Assembly (NCBI GenBank): GCA_963710615.1
Contig: CAVQBF010000026.1
Coordinates: forward strand, 1-64,000
Origin: GCA-2746605 sp963710615
Lineage (GTDB): Bacteria > Bacteroidota > Ignavibacteria > Ignavibacteriales > Melioribacteraceae
Direction of reading: 5' to 3'
DNA: 64,000 nt
A program made the translations under genes and the position numbers. Positions 17,749 to 26,842 of the stretch are shown piece after piece (positions within the stretch are counted from its first letter, which is position 1; every line of letters begins with the position of its first letter). Below the pieces are notes generated by a model. It saw nothing but the letters and a program-made list of their open reading frames with translations, was not told the origin of the DNA and made no database searches.

Positions 17749-18985
17749 TTAACCGCCAAAATCATCAAGTGCAATATTTTCACTTTCAACACCAAGGTCT
17801 TCTAACATTTGAATACAAGCATTATTCATCATGGGAGGTCCGCACATATAATATTCACAATCTTCAGGAGCAGGATGATCTTTCAAATAATTATCATAAA
17901 CAACCTGATGAATAAAACCTGTATAACCATCCCAGTTATCTTCCGGCAATGGATCCGAAAGAGCAAGATGCCATTCAAAATTATCATGTTTTTTAGCTAA
18001 CTCATCAAACTCATCATCATAAAATGATTCTCTTTTACTTCTGGCACCGTACCAAAATGAAATTTTTCTTTTTGAGTTCAAGTCGTTTCAGCTGATCAAA
18101 AATATGGGAACGCATAGGAGCCATTCCAGCACCACCACCAATAAATACCATTTCATTATCAGTATCTTTAGCAAAAAATTCTCCATAAGGTCCAGATATA
18201 GTTACTTTATCACCCGGTTTTAAATTAAAAATGTATGATGACATTTCACCCGGAGGAACATCCGGCATATTTGGAGGAGGAGATGCAATTCTTACATTAA
18301 GCATAATTATACCCTTTTCTTCGGGATAGCTAGCCATAGAATATGCTCTTAAAACATCTTTTTCTACTTTTGAGACAAATCTCCACATATTGTATTTATC
18401 CCAATCTCCCTTATACTCATCTTCAATAATGAAATCCTTATAATTTACAACATGGGGAGGTGCTTCAATTTGAATATAACCGCCTGCTCTGAAATCAACG
18501 CTTTCCCCTTCAGGCAATTCAAGTATCAATTCTTTAATAAAGGTAGCTACATTCTCGTTTGACCTAACAGTACATTCCCATTTCTTTATGTCAAATACTT
18601 CAGGGGGCACTTCAATCTTCATATCGTTCTTAACGGGGACTTGACAACTTAACCGATAATTCTGCCGAATTTGTTTTCTTGATAATTTACCTTTTTCAGT
18701 AGGCAATACATCCCCGCCGCCTTCAGTGATAATACATTTGCATTCACCACAAGTACCTCCGCCCCCACAAGCAGAAGGCAAATAAATTTTTGCATCAGAT
18801 AAAGAATTGAGTAGTTTATCGCCTACCTTAACTTCTATACTTTTATTGGGATCATCGTTAATAGTAATTTTCGCATTTCCGCTGGCGACTAACTTTGATT
18901 TAGCAAATAAAATAATTGCGACCAAGATTAATACAATTACTGTAAACGCAATAACACCTGATATAACGATTGTAAAACCGTCCAT
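17749..18985 (-). CDS. nqrF: Na+-NQR subunit F, FAD/2Fe-2S NADH dehydrogenase (frameshifted)
   Basis: NqrF takes electrons from NADH. It has an N-terminal membrane helix (VIVLILVAIILFA), a 2Fe-2S ferredoxin domain with the Cys pattern CGGGGTCGECKC then LSC, and an FAD/NAD(P)H reductase domain (LRAYSMASYP, IGGGAGMAPMRSHI and the C-terminal CEYYMCGPPMMNNACI). The gene is cut near 18063-18073, where minus-strand AAAAA-G-AAAAA runs lie. Losing one A joins DQLKRLELK to RKISFWYGARSKRE and restores about 410 residues, the usual size. The start at ATG 18985 is preferred over the ATG at 18994 because the AGGGA site is then properly spaced. Homopolymer error is likely because the rest of the nqr cluster is intact. 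Confidence 0.9.
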
Positions 18986-18997
18986 ATAAAACATTCC

Positions 18998-19609
18998 CTA
19001 TAATTGAATTCCGGAAAATAACATAAAAGCAATTGCCATTAAACCTACAGTTATAAATGTGATTCCTAGTCCTTGCAAACCAGGAGGGACATTACTGTAT
19101 TTCATTTTTTCTCTAATACCTGCAAGAGCAATTATTGCAAGTGCAAAACCGGCACCGGAGCCAACTCCAAATACCACACTTTCACCGAATAAATAATCAC
19201 GCTCTACCATGAAAAGTGTTCCACCTAAAATTGCACAGTTAACTGTAATAAGCGGAAGGAAGATACCTAAGGAGTTATATAAGCTAGGTACAAATTTATC
19301 TAGAGTCATCTCTAAGATTTGTACCATTGCTGCAATAACACCAATATAGGTTACCAAACCTAAAAATGTTAAATCAAGGGTTTCTAATCCAGCCCAAGAC
19401 AGTGCCCCTTTTTGTAAAACATAATGATAAATTAAGTTATTAACTGGAACTGTAATTGCTTGAACTACCACAACAGCAATACCAAGACCAACAGCTGTTT
19501 CTACCCTTTTTGAAACTGCCAAGAACGTACACATTCCAAGGAAGAATGCTAACGCCATATTTTCAATAAAGATTGATTTTACGAATAGACTAAGATAATG
19601 TTCTAACAT
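18998..19609 (-). CDS. nqrE: Na+-NQR subunit E
   Basis: NqrE (203 residues) is one of two homologous membrane subunits (with NqrD) that form the sodium and electron path in the core of the complex. Six helices are visible, and the family pattern LSLFVKSIFIENMALAFFLGMC opens the protein, with TVNCAILGG in the fourth helix region. Cys in the matching positions of NqrD and NqrE (here FLGMCTF and VNCAIL) hold the iron centre that NqrM helps to install. It lies 3 bp after nqrD and 12 bp before nqrF. Full length and typical. Confidence 0.96.
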   Translation of the reverse strand: MLEHYLSLFVKSIFIENMALAFFLGMCTFLAVSKRVETAVGLGIAVVVVQAITVPVNNLIYHYVLQKGALSWAGLETLDLTFLGLVTYIGVIAAMVQILEMTLDKFVPSLYNSLGIFLPLITVNCAILGGTLFMVERDYLFGESVVFGVGSGAGFALAIIALAGIREKMKYSNVPPGLQGLGITFITVGLMAIAFMLFSGIQL

Positions 19610-19612
19610 ATA

Positions 19613-20233
19613 TTATTCCTCCTCTACCTGTTCAGGTTTCCAGGTACGGATTCCCCAAATCAATAATCCAATTAAAATGAAGGCACTAGGTGATAACAAA
19701 AATAGTCCGTTTGGTACATACCAGCCACCTTCAGTGTTTATACTAAATATTGTGTATCCTAAAAGTTTTCCTGAACCAAACAGCTCCCTGAAAAAACCAA
19801 CAAATAATAAAACAAATGTATAACCCAGTCCATTTCCTATCCCATCCAAAATACTTAAGAATGGAGGATTCTTTAGTGCATAAGCTTCTGCTCTACCCAT
19901 AATAATACAATTTGTAATAATAAGACCAACATACACAGAGAGCTGTTTACTTACGTCATATGCAAAAGCCTTAATCAGCTGGTCAGCTATAATAACTAAT
20001 GATGCAATTATAGTCATCTCAACCAAGATTCGGGTACTGCTTGCAACATGTTTCCTAATTAAACTTACAGAAAAATTCGATAGTGTTAAAACAAAGATAA
20101 CTGCAATAGACATTACTATGGATGTTTCCAGTTTTGAAGTAACAGCAAGTGCAGAGCAAATGCCCAATATTTGCAGTGCAATAGGGTTATTATCAAAAAT
20201 CGGATCAAGTAAAATAGATTTATATTTGTTCAT
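19613..20233 (-). CDS. nqrD: Na+-NQR subunit D
   Basis: NqrD pairs with NqrE in the membrane. The 206-residue protein begins NKYKSILLDPIFDNNPIALQ and has six helices, with Cys at QILGICSALAV and IITNCIIMGRAEAYAL as in its family. I chose the ATG at 20233 because AAGGGGAATCT precedes it directly. The longer reading frame up to 20281 would add 16 residues inside nqrC and lacks a ribosome site. The start thus overlaps the end of nqrC by 14 bp, so translation is probably coupled. Confidence 0.95.
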   Translation of the reverse strand: MNKYKSILLDPIFDNNPIALQILGICSALAVTSKLETSIVMSIAVIFVLTLSNFSVSLIRKHVASSTRILVEMTIIASLVIIADQLIKAFAYDVSKQLSVYVGLIITNCIIMGRAEAYALKNPPFLSILDGIGNGLGYTFVLLFVGFFRELFGSGKLLGYTIFSINTEGGWYVPNGLFLLSPSAFILIGLLIWGIRTWKPEQVEEE

Positions 20234-21029
20234 TAGATTCCCCTTCTTGTTGAGCGAAGAATGGACCATAACCTTTATCACCGAGCCAGAATTTTACTAA
20301 ATTATCTACTCCTCTGGTTGTGATAGTTGATCCGGAAAGACCGTCAATCTGATGTTGAGCTGCAGGACTCGATCGGTCAACAATTCCTTTAATAACCTCA
20401 ATTATTACTTTCCCATTTTCATCAAATGCTTGTTTACCTTTCCAAGAATTTTTCCATTTTGGATTATCAACTTCCCCGCCTAAACCAGGTGTTTCACCAT
20501 GTTCATAAAAAGTGAGTCCTTTTATGGTTTTCAGATCGCTGTCAAGCGCTATAAACCCGTATAAAGTTGACCAGAGGCCTTTACCGTAAATTGGAAGGAT
20601 ATATTTGTCAATTTTATCACCCTCGAGAACTTCATAAATTACCATATATTTTGGCTTACGCTTTATACCGGCAATATCATTTTTAGAATCAATCTCTGTG
20701 CTAAGTTCCTTATTTGATGCAATATCTCTAATATTAAAGTTTTCAATGTTAAGTTCCTTAGTAAAATTTTCTTCAGGAATTGCTTTCCCAGTATTAAGAT
20801 CAATCATAATAGATTTTATGGACTCTTTATAAGTCTCTTTAACATTTTTACCTTCTTGTAATAAATCACCTGCAGCTAAAATATTCGTTATTTTATCCAG
20901 CTCTTTATTTTCTTCTTGAATACTGTTTAGTGCAACAGCCGCTGAAGAAACCAGAACAGAGCAGACCAAGCAAACACCTAGCGCAACCACTATTGTTTTT
21001 GAAGTACGATCAGATGACATTTCTTGCAA
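20220..21029 (-). CDS. nqrC: Na+-NQR subunit C, covalent FMN carrier
   Basis: NqrC (269 residues) is a membrane-anchored periplasmic flavoprotein. It has one N-terminal helix (TIVVALGVCLVCSVLVSSAA) and the FMN domain with LGGEVDNPKWKNSWKGK and the flavin attachment motif DGLSGSTITTRGV near residues 228-240, where ApbE links FMN to a Thr. Ser stands in the middle of the usual SGAT, a conservative change. It overlaps nqrB by 20 bp and nqrD by 14 bp, a tightly coupled operon. ApbE is encoded in the same region. Confidence 0.95.
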   Translation of the reverse strand: MQEMSSDRTSKTIVVALGVCLVCSVLVSSAAVALNSIQEENKELDKITNILAAGDLLQEGKNVKETYKESIKSIMIDLNTGKAIPEENFTKELNIENFNIRDIASNKELSTEIDSKNDIAGIKRKPKYMVIYEVLEGDKIDKYILPIYGKGLWSTLYGFIALDSDLKTIKGLTFYEHGETPGLGGEVDNPKWKNSWKGKQAFDENGKVIIEVIKGIVDRSSPAAQHQIDGLSGSTITTRGVDNLVKFWLGDKGYGPFFAQQEGESNEQI

Positions 21030-22212
21030 GCCTCCTCTTAATGTTTCTGTTAATGAAATATCTATCTATGATTGGCGCAAAAACGTTCATAAATAAAATG
21101 GCGAGCATCCAACCTTCTGGGAATGCAGGATTTACAGCTCTTACTAAAATTCCAAATATTCCAATAAAAAATCCATAGACAAACTGACCAGGAATTGTAT
21201 AAGCAGCAGTAACAGGATCAGTTGCCATAAATACTGTTGCAAATGCAAAACTGCCTAAAACAAAATGCCAATAAGGGGGAACATTAAACATGGGGTTTGT
21301 ACTGCTTCCAATAAAATTTAATGTGAATGACATAAATAGCATTCCAACCAAAACACTTAACATTATTCGCCAAGATCCAATTTTAGTAAAAATTAATATA
21401 ACTGCTCCAATTAAACATGCAACAACGGAAGTTTCACCCATTGAACCAGGAATGAATCCCCAAAAAGCATCCCACCATGAGTAAGTAACTTCTAAAATAG
21501 GATCTGCATATTGAGCTAAAGGAGTTGCTCTACTTAAACCATCAACTGCAACCCATACTTTATCACCTGAAATTTCTGCCGGATAGGCGAAAAATAAGAA
21601 AGCACGGGCAGTTAGGGCAACATTTAAAATATTCATCCCAACTCCGCCAAAAACTTCCTTTCCAATTACCACTCCAAATGAAATTCCTATTGCTACTTGC
21701 CAATAAGGAATATCGGGAGGAAGAATAAGCGGAAATAATAAGCTTGAGACTAAAAATCCCTCAGCAATTTCATGTTTTCTAACAATAGCAAATAATGCTT
21801 CCCAAGTACCTCCAACAGCAAGAGTGATTAGATACACAGGGAAAAAATAGAGAGCACCATGTATCATATTGCCAACAATGCTGCTAGGATCAAAGCCGAC
21901 TCCTAGGTAATTAATGACACTTTGCTGCCAATTGGTAAATTCAAAGTTCGTCATTTGACTGATTGCCAAGTTAGCTTGCAAACCAGTGTTATAAAGTGCC
22001 ATAAGCACTGTTGGAATCAGTGCTATAACAACCCAAAGCATCATTCTCTTAAGATCTAATGCGTCTCTTACATGAGAATTAGTGGTAGTACGGGTTGAAG
22101 GTGAAAACACAAAAGTATCAATTGCTTCGTACAATGGAAATAGTTTTTCAAACTTTCCACCTTTTTCAAACTGCTTACCAGTCTGATCCAGAATATTTCT
22201 AAGAAATTTCAC
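21010..22212 (-). CDS. nqrB: Na+-NQR subunit B, membrane core with covalent FMN
   Basis: NqrB (400 residues) is the largest membrane subunit, with about ten helices, a covalent FMN and the sodium and quinone sites. The FMN-bearing region is recognised as VDGLSRATPLAQYADPI. Other marks are the N-terminal KLFPLYEAIDTFVFSP and VMATDPVTAAYTIPGQ. The start is GTG at 22212, sharing one base with the nqrA stop (TAGTG). It overlaps nqrC by 20 bp at its end. Size and order match the standard nqrABCDEF arrangement. Confidence 0.96.
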   Translation of the reverse strand: MKFLRNILDQTGKQFEKGGKFEKLFPLYEAIDTFVFSPSTRTTTNSHVRDALDLKRMMLWVVIALIPTVLMALYNTGLQANLAISQMTNFEFTNWQQSVINYLGVGFDPSSIVGNMIHGALYFFPVYLITLAVGGTWEALFAIVRKHEIAEGFLVSSLLFPLILPPDIPYWQVAIGISFGVVIGKEVFGGVGMNILNVALTARAFLFFAYPAEISGDKVWVAVDGLSRATPLAQYADPILEVTYSWWDAFWGFIPGSMGETSVVACLIGAVILIFTKIGSWRIMLSVLVGMLFMSFTLNFIGSSTNPMFNVPPYWHFVLGSFAFATVFMATDPVTAAYTIPGQFVYGFFIGIFGILVRAVNPAFPEGWMLAILFMNVFAPIIDRYFINRNIKRRLARNVI

Positions 22213-23561
22213 TAGCCTTCCTTATCAATTAAAGTTAACGTCCTTCTTAAATTTATGCCATGATCTACTTTTGACGGACAAACAAAAGTACACAATGCTA
22301 AATCTTCTTCATCTAATTCCAAACAACCTAATTTTTCAGCCTCTTCAACGTCATCTACAGCAATGGCCCGCAACAAGTAAGTCGGTTCAATATCAAGCGG
22401 TGTAACACTTTCATAACTTCCACTAGGAACAATAGATCTATGCCCCCCATTTAGAGAGGAGGTAAAATTAAATTTCTTGTTTGGTGTTAAACTAGAAAGC
22501 ATCACTTTCTTTAAAGAATAAAGTTTTGATGATGGCATAACCCAACCAAGGAAATCTCTTTTTGTATGTTCCTCGATTACTGAAATCTGCTGGTTGTACC
22601 TTCCTACAAATCCTTCTACAGCAGTAGCTTTTCTGCCAAATAAAACTGAACCTGAAATAACTCTGGCTGATACATCTGTTAATTCGCCTTGAACAAGATC
22701 ATCTATGTATGCGCCAATTCTTGTTTTAATGTATCTAGGATTTTTCACAGCTGGACCGCCTAATGCTAAAATTCTTTCAACATTAATTTTGCCGGTTGTG
22801 AAAAGTAATCCAATTGCAACAACATCTTGAGCGTTTAAGTACCAAATCTTCTTATTTCTATGAGCATTATCGAGAAAGTGAATATGGGTTCCAGGTAAAC
22901 CTTTCGGATGAACCCCACTAAACTCTTCCACTTTAAGATTGTGTAACTGAGTTTCTGGTATTGTACTTCCCTCTTCTTTGCATAGATAAAGAGTTCCATC
23001 TGTCAGTTTCGATAAAACTCGCAAGCCATTTTTAAAACTCGCTTCTTTTCCTTCAAGAATTTTTGGAACTGAAGGAGCAAGCGGATTCGAATCCATAGCA
23101 GTTACAAAAATTGCTTTAGGTTCAACAGCAGGATTCGCAACTTTACTGAAAGGTCTTTCTCTAATTGAAGTCCACAAACCGGATTCTATTAACTGATCTT
23201 TTATAACATCCTTTTTAATAGAAGGAATTTCTGAATCTGAAAAAGTTTTGAAAGTTATTTCTTCATTACCTTCTAACTCAATTACAATAGAAAGAAAGTG
23301 ACGTTTTTCTCCCCGATTTATTTCAATAACAGTTCCGGTTCCTGGGGAGGTATACTTTACACCTTCCATTTTTTTATCTGTAAACAGTAATTGACCAAGT
23401 TTAACTTTTTCGCCAACAGATACAGCCAAGGTTGGTTTTAGCCCAACATAATCATTCCCTAACAGTGCAACTTTTTTTACAACTTTAGATTCGTCAAGTT
23501 CAGTGGATGGTTCACCTTGAATTGGTAAATCTAAACCTTTCTTAATTTTTGTAACACCCAT
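22212..23561 (-). CDS. nqrA: Na+-NQR subunit A
   Basis: NqrA (449 residues) is the cytoplasmic subunit related to RnfC/Nqo1, first gene of the operon. It contains the characteristic opening KIKKGLDLPIQGEP, GLKPTLAVSVGEKVKLGQLLF, a biotinyl-like segment (YTSPGTGTVIEINRGEKRH) and the C-terminal region ELDEEDLALCTFVCPSKVDHG. The promoter of the whole nqr unit should lie in the 331-bp gap upstream, which holds GTGTATAA-type inverted repeats. All six subunits are present downstream in order. Confidence 0.96.
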   Translation of the reverse strand: MGVTKIKKGLDLPIQGEPSTELDESKVVKKVALLGNDYVGLKPTLAVSVGEKVKLGQLLFTDKKMEGVKYTSPGTGTVIEINRGEKRHFLSIVIELEGNEEITFKTFSDSEIPSIKKDVIKDQLIESGLWTSIRERPFSKVANPAVEPKAIFVTAMDSNPLAPSVPKILEGKEASFKNGLRVLSKLTDGTLYLCKEEGSTIPETQLHNLKVEEFSGVHPKGLPGTHIHFLDNAHRNKKIWYLNAQDVVAIGLLFTTGKINVERILALGGPAVKNPRYIKTRIGAYIDDLVQGELTDVSARVISGSVLFGRKATAVEGFVGRYNQQISVIEEHTKRDFLGWVMPSSKLYSLKKVMLSSLTPNKKFNFTSSLNGGHRSIVPSGSYESVTPLDIEPTYLLRAIAVDDVEEAEKLGCLELDEEDLALCTFVCPSKVDHGINLRRTLTLIDKEG

Positions 23562-23892
23562 AGCTATATACTCATTTTGAAAATATTATGATTTTTTAGT
23601 TTTATAATATGATTTGTATAGTACAATTTGAGGTCGATGCCATAAAATTATTTTATAGTGTATAAAAATAAGATATCAAGAGTGTATAATCAAATAAATT
23701 GTTTTATACACAAAATTAAAATATGAAACACTTTTGTAAAACTATTTACTAAAACTATAAAATGCTAATTATCTTTGGAGAAAAATATTTCCGAATTATT
23801 CATAAAAATGTTAATTGTAGTTGCTCCTTGTAAAGTTAAGGTTAGTAAAATTATTATGATTTCAATAAATTTGTTTTTTAACTAAGAAAACT
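23562..23892. promoter_or_regulatory. Divergent intergenic region between nqrA and a class V aminotransferase
   Basis: This 331-bp gap is strongly AT-rich and holds no ORF of note. It must carry the promoters for the leftward nqr operon and the rightward aminotransferase gene. The main structure is a set of GTGTATAAAA (23658-23667), GTGTATAA (23682-23689) and TTTTATACAC (23702-23711), that is two direct copies and one inverted copy. They could be regulator sites or a stem-loop in the nqr leader. No sigma-factor boxes could be assigned with confidence. Confidence 0.45.
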
Positions 23893-25362
23893 ATGAGAAT
23901 TATGACTAATCTGGAATCATACTTCAGTAATTTCCGAACAAATATAATTGGTATTGACAAAAGCTTTAATTCCCCATTTGGACAGAAACATTTAATTTAT
24001 GCTGATTGGATTGCCAGTGGAAGACTTTATCATTCAATTGAAGAAAAAATCATTCATACTTTTGGTCCTTTTGTCGGCAATACACACTCCGAATCAAGTG
24101 CTACGGGAGTTTTGATGACTACCGCATATCATACAGCTCAAAAAATTATTAAGCAACATGTAAATGCTGGACCAAACGATATTATTATATCTGCTGGATT
24201 TGGGATGACTGCAGTAGTTAATAAGCTTCAACGGATTTTAGGCTTAAGAGTTCCCGAAAAATTTAGGGATTGTATCGAGATAAAAGAAGAAGAAAAACCA
24301 ATTGTTTTTATAACGCATATGGAGCATCACTCAAACCAAACTTCTTGGTTGGAAACTATTTGTGATGTTAAAATAATTGAACCTAATGATGAAGGGTTAA
24401 TTGATTTAGATAATTTAAGACAGCTGCTTGAAAAATATAAGAACAGAAATTTGAAAATTGGTTCATTCACTGCTGCATCTAATGTAACAGGAATAAGAAC
24501 TGATTACCATAAATTGGCAAAAATTATGCATGAAAATGGAGGCTTGTGCTTTATTGATTTTGCAGCCTCTGCACCTTATGTTAAAATTGATATGCACCCT
24601 GAAGATCCTCTTGAAAAAATTGATGCAATATATTTTTCTCCTCATAAATTTCTCGGCGGACCCGGAACATCCGGAGTTCTGGTAATGGACAAAGATTTAG
24701 ATACTTCGAATGTTCCTGATCATCCTGGAGGTGGAACTGTTGACTGGACAAATCCTTGGGGCGAACACAAATACATAAATGATATTGAAGCAAGAGAAGA
24801 TGGCGGAACTCCGGGATTTTTGCAAACTATTAAAACCGCTTTATGTATAAATCTGAAAGATGAAATGGGTATTGAAAATATACTGAATCGTGAAGAAGAA
24901 TTAGTGAAAATTGCATTTCAAGAATTCAGCAAATTACCAAAAGTACATATATTGGCTAATAATATTGAAGATAGACTTGGGGTTCTCTCTTTTTATATAG
25001 AAGACATTCATTATAATCTGATTGTTAAACTACTCAACGATAGATTTGGTATTCAAGTTAGAGGAGGATGTTCTTGTGCCGGAACTTATGGACATTATTT
25101 ATTGCACGTTGATCCAACCCGCTCAAGCAGAATTACAGAAAAAATATCTCAAGGAGATCTTTCTGAAAAACCCGGCTGGGTTAGAATGTCGCTCCATCCA
25201 ACTATGACAGATAATGAACTATTGCTTATAACTGATGCTATAAGGGACATTATTGAAAATATTGAAGAATGGGAAAGGGATTATAAATATAATCGCTTAA
25301 CTAATGAATTTTATCATAGCAAAGATGAGGACTTTAACAAGATAGTTAAAGACTGGTTTTAA
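23893..25362 (+). CDS. Class V aminotransferase, cysteine-desulfurase-like PLP enzyme
   Basis: This 489-residue protein is a PLP enzyme of aminotransferase class V. It shows the N-terminal IYADWIASGR, the HMEHHSNQTSW segment that stacks on PLP, GLCFIDFAASAPY (Asp to the pyridine N) and the Schiff-base Lys in YFSPHKFLGGPGTSG (Lys 252). A Cys-containing GGCSCAGTYG loop near residue 390 sits where NifS/SufS enzymes keep their persulfide Cys. Insertions make it longer than SufS (about 400 residues). It may be a desulfurase, a selenocysteine lyase-like enzyme or another lyase; no Fe-S scaffold gene is near. The start may be the second ATG at 23902. It is convergent with the HisH-like gene 7 bp downstream. 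Confidence 0.87.
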   Translation: MRIMTNLESYFSNFRTNIIGIDKSFNSPFGQKHLIYADWIASGRLYHSIEEKIIHTFGPFVGNTHSESSATGVLMTTAYHTAQKIIKQHVNAGPNDIIISAGFGMTAVVNKLQRILGLRVPEKFRDCIEIKEEEKPIVFITHMEHHSNQTSWLETICDVKIIEPNDEGLIDLDNLRQLLEKYKNRNLKIGSFTAASNVTGIRTDYHKLAKIMHENGGLCFIDFAASAPYVKIDMHPEDPLEKIDAIYFSPHKFLGGPGTSGVLVMDKDLDTSNVPDHPGGGTVDWTNPWGEHKYINDIEAREDGGTPGFLQTIKTALCINLKDEMGIENILNREEELVKIAFQEFSKLPKVHILANNIEDRLGVLSFYIEDIHYNLIVKLLNDRFGIQVRGGCSCAGTYGHYLLHVDPTRSSRITEKISQGDLSEKPGWVRMSLHPTMTDNELLLITDAIRDIIENIEEWERDYKYNRLTNEFYHSKDEDFNKIVKDWF

Positions 25363-25369
25363 TTTTTTT

Positions 25370-25954
25370 TTAAACTGAAATAAAGTTTTCAATTAGGTGC
25401 TTACCAAATAATTGATTTTTTTCAAAATTAAGTTCCACACCAAAATAGTTATCATTTTCATAAGTAAGTGAGTACTCTTCATTGTCAATTAATAATGTTG
25501 ATTTTGTAAACTTATTAATGGACTGATAATTTTGTTTGTATGCTTCTATTAAAGTCCCCTCATCTATTTTCTTAACTAACTTAGATTTCCCAATGAGTTT
25601 CACAGTTCCGGATCTATACTTCTTATCTTCACTCAAATTATGGTAACCCGAAATATCAACATCGAATAAGCCCAGTCCAGTCTTGTTTTTATTAACTATA
25701 CTTTTACACATGAGATGAAATCCAATATTAATGCCTAAAATTGGTTTATTAAGTAAGCGAATTAAACTGAATAAATTAGAGAACTGAAGTTTTCGGTAAG
25801 CAGAATTAAAATTAATTGCGTCCGGTAAAATTATCTTGTCGGCTTTTACAATATCAGTTTCTAAAGAAGAAATTTTAATTTCTAACTCATTGTAATTAAG
25901 CAAACTTTTTATTTGCTCAGCATTATGTTTGCAAAATGAAATTATTGCGATCAT
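25370..25954 (-). CDS. HisH-like class I amidotransferase homologue lacking catalytic Cys and His
   Basis: The 194-residue protein aligns by eye with HisH, the glutaminase subunit of imidazole glycerol phosphate synthase. Shared marks are an opening IAIISFCKHN, DKIILPDAINFNSAYRKL, PILGINIGFHLMC (HisH PILGICLGMQLL), KTGLGLFDVDI and FGVELNFEKN (HisH FGVQFHPEKS). The catalytic Cys is replaced by Asn 76 and the catalytic His by Asn 176, while the Glu (178) stays. It therefore should not hydrolyse glutamine. No hisF or other his gene is near. It could be a structural partner, a binding protein or a decaying paralogue; an intact frame of typical length argues against simple decay. Confidence 0.75.
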   Translation of the reverse strand: MIAIISFCKHNAEQIKSLLNYNELEIKISSLETDIVKADKIILPDAINFNSAYRKLQFSNLFSLIRLLNKPILGINIGFHLMCKSIVNKNKTGLGLFDVDISGYHNLSEDKKYRSGTVKLIGKSKLVKKIDEGTLIEAYKQNYQSINKFTKSTLLIDNEEYSLTYENDNYFGVELNFEKNQLFGKHLIENFISV

Positions 25955-26055
25955 AAAAAATTATTAAAAGTAAATATTTTATTTGCAAAAATGTAATTTT
26001 TACAATAATTTAATATAAATACAAATTATTATGAAACCAACTAAAAGGAGTTAAA

Positions 26056-26250
26056 ATGTCCGAAGAAAAACTTCCTGCCACAGTAAGTGAATACAAAGGG
26101 AATGCAATTATTTCTTTACCGGTTGCCGGTAGTACTAAATACCCCTTTACATTCGGCTTAAATAAAGCGAAAGCGATAATGCAATATTTGGATGACATTA
26201 AAAAATTTATTGAAGATAATGAGACAAAAGAGGAATCGGAAAAAGAATAG
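26056..26250 (+). CDS. Small conserved-looking cytoplasmic protein of unknown function
   Basis: This 64-residue ORF has a strong ribosome site (AAAAGGAG, 7 bases before the ATG). It reads as an ordered protein: a beta segment (PATVSEYKGNAIISLPVA) then PFTFGLNKAKAIMQYLDDIKKFIED and an acidic-basic tail. The pattern of strand then amphipathic helix suggests a small folded regulator or single-strand-binding helper, but I do not recognise a family. It is convergent with slyD, 4 bp away. The overlapping opposite-strand ORF (26010-26198) is judged a shadow, because the ribosome site and composition favour the plus strand. Confidence 0.72.
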   Translation: MSEEKLPATVSEYKGNAIISLPVAGSTKYPFTFGLNKAKAIMQYLDDIKKFIEDNETKEESEKE

Positions 26251-26254
26251 AATC

Positions 26255-26692
26255 CTATTCAATATTTATAAGTTTTAACTCGAAAATTAAATTTTTACCG
26301 GCAAGTGGATGATTACCATCTAACTGAATTATTTTATCATCAACATTTGCAACTCTAACACTAAATGGTGAGCCATCTTCATTTGGAATTTTCAGTTCAT
26401 TTCCTACTGCAAGATCAATATCTTTTGGTAACTTATCTTTTTCTATTGATATAATTAAATCCTTTTCAATAGAACCATATGCTTTATCTGAACTTATGTG
26501 AATAAATTTTTCCTGGCCAACTTTCATACCCACAACAGCTTCATCAATACCTTGAATAACTTCATTGTTACCAATTTTAAATTTTAGCGCGGGTCCATCA
26601 TGTGAAGTCTCAAACACAGATTCATCTTCTAACTTCCCAATGAAATGAATTTCTACTTTATCTCCTATTTTTGCGTGTCTTTCGTACACCAT
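26255..26692 (-). CDS. SlyD-type FKBP peptidyl-prolyl isomerase
   Basis: This 145-residue protein is a SlyD-like prolyl isomerase and chaperone. It has the split FKBP domain (AKIGDKVEIHFIGKLEDESVFETS and MKVGQEKFIHISSDKAYG) with an inserted IF domain between (KDLIISIEKDKLPKD...DGSPFSVRVANVDDK) and the closing QLDGNHPLAGKNLIFELKL. It lacks the His/Cys-rich tail of E. coli SlyD, so metal delivery is unlikely. I chose ATG 26692, because a longer frame from 26746 would add a hydrophobic 18-residue start without a ribosome site. It helps folding in the cytoplasm. Confidence 0.9.
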   Translation of the reverse strand: MVYERHAKIGDKVEIHFIGKLEDESVFETSHDGPALKFKIGNNEVIQGIDEAVVGMKVGQEKFIHISSDKAYGSIEKDLIISIEKDKLPKDIDLAVGNELKIPNEDGSPFSVRVANVDDKIIQLDGNHPLAGKNLIFELKLINIE

Positions 26693-26842
26693 CAATACCT
26701 TGTTAAATTCAAATTTTAAAATAATGAAATAAAGAATTATCAGCAATGTGAATGAAGATAAAAATACTTTAGAGGCTAAAGTGATTGATTAATTCCAAAA
26801 TATATATTAAGTTGTGATTGTCTTATTAAAAATGGAGTTTAC

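Noticed and set aside
26010..26198. Minus-strand ORF overlapping the small 64-residue gene
   Set aside because: The plus-strand gene has a strong ribosome site and ordered sequence, so this is its shadow.
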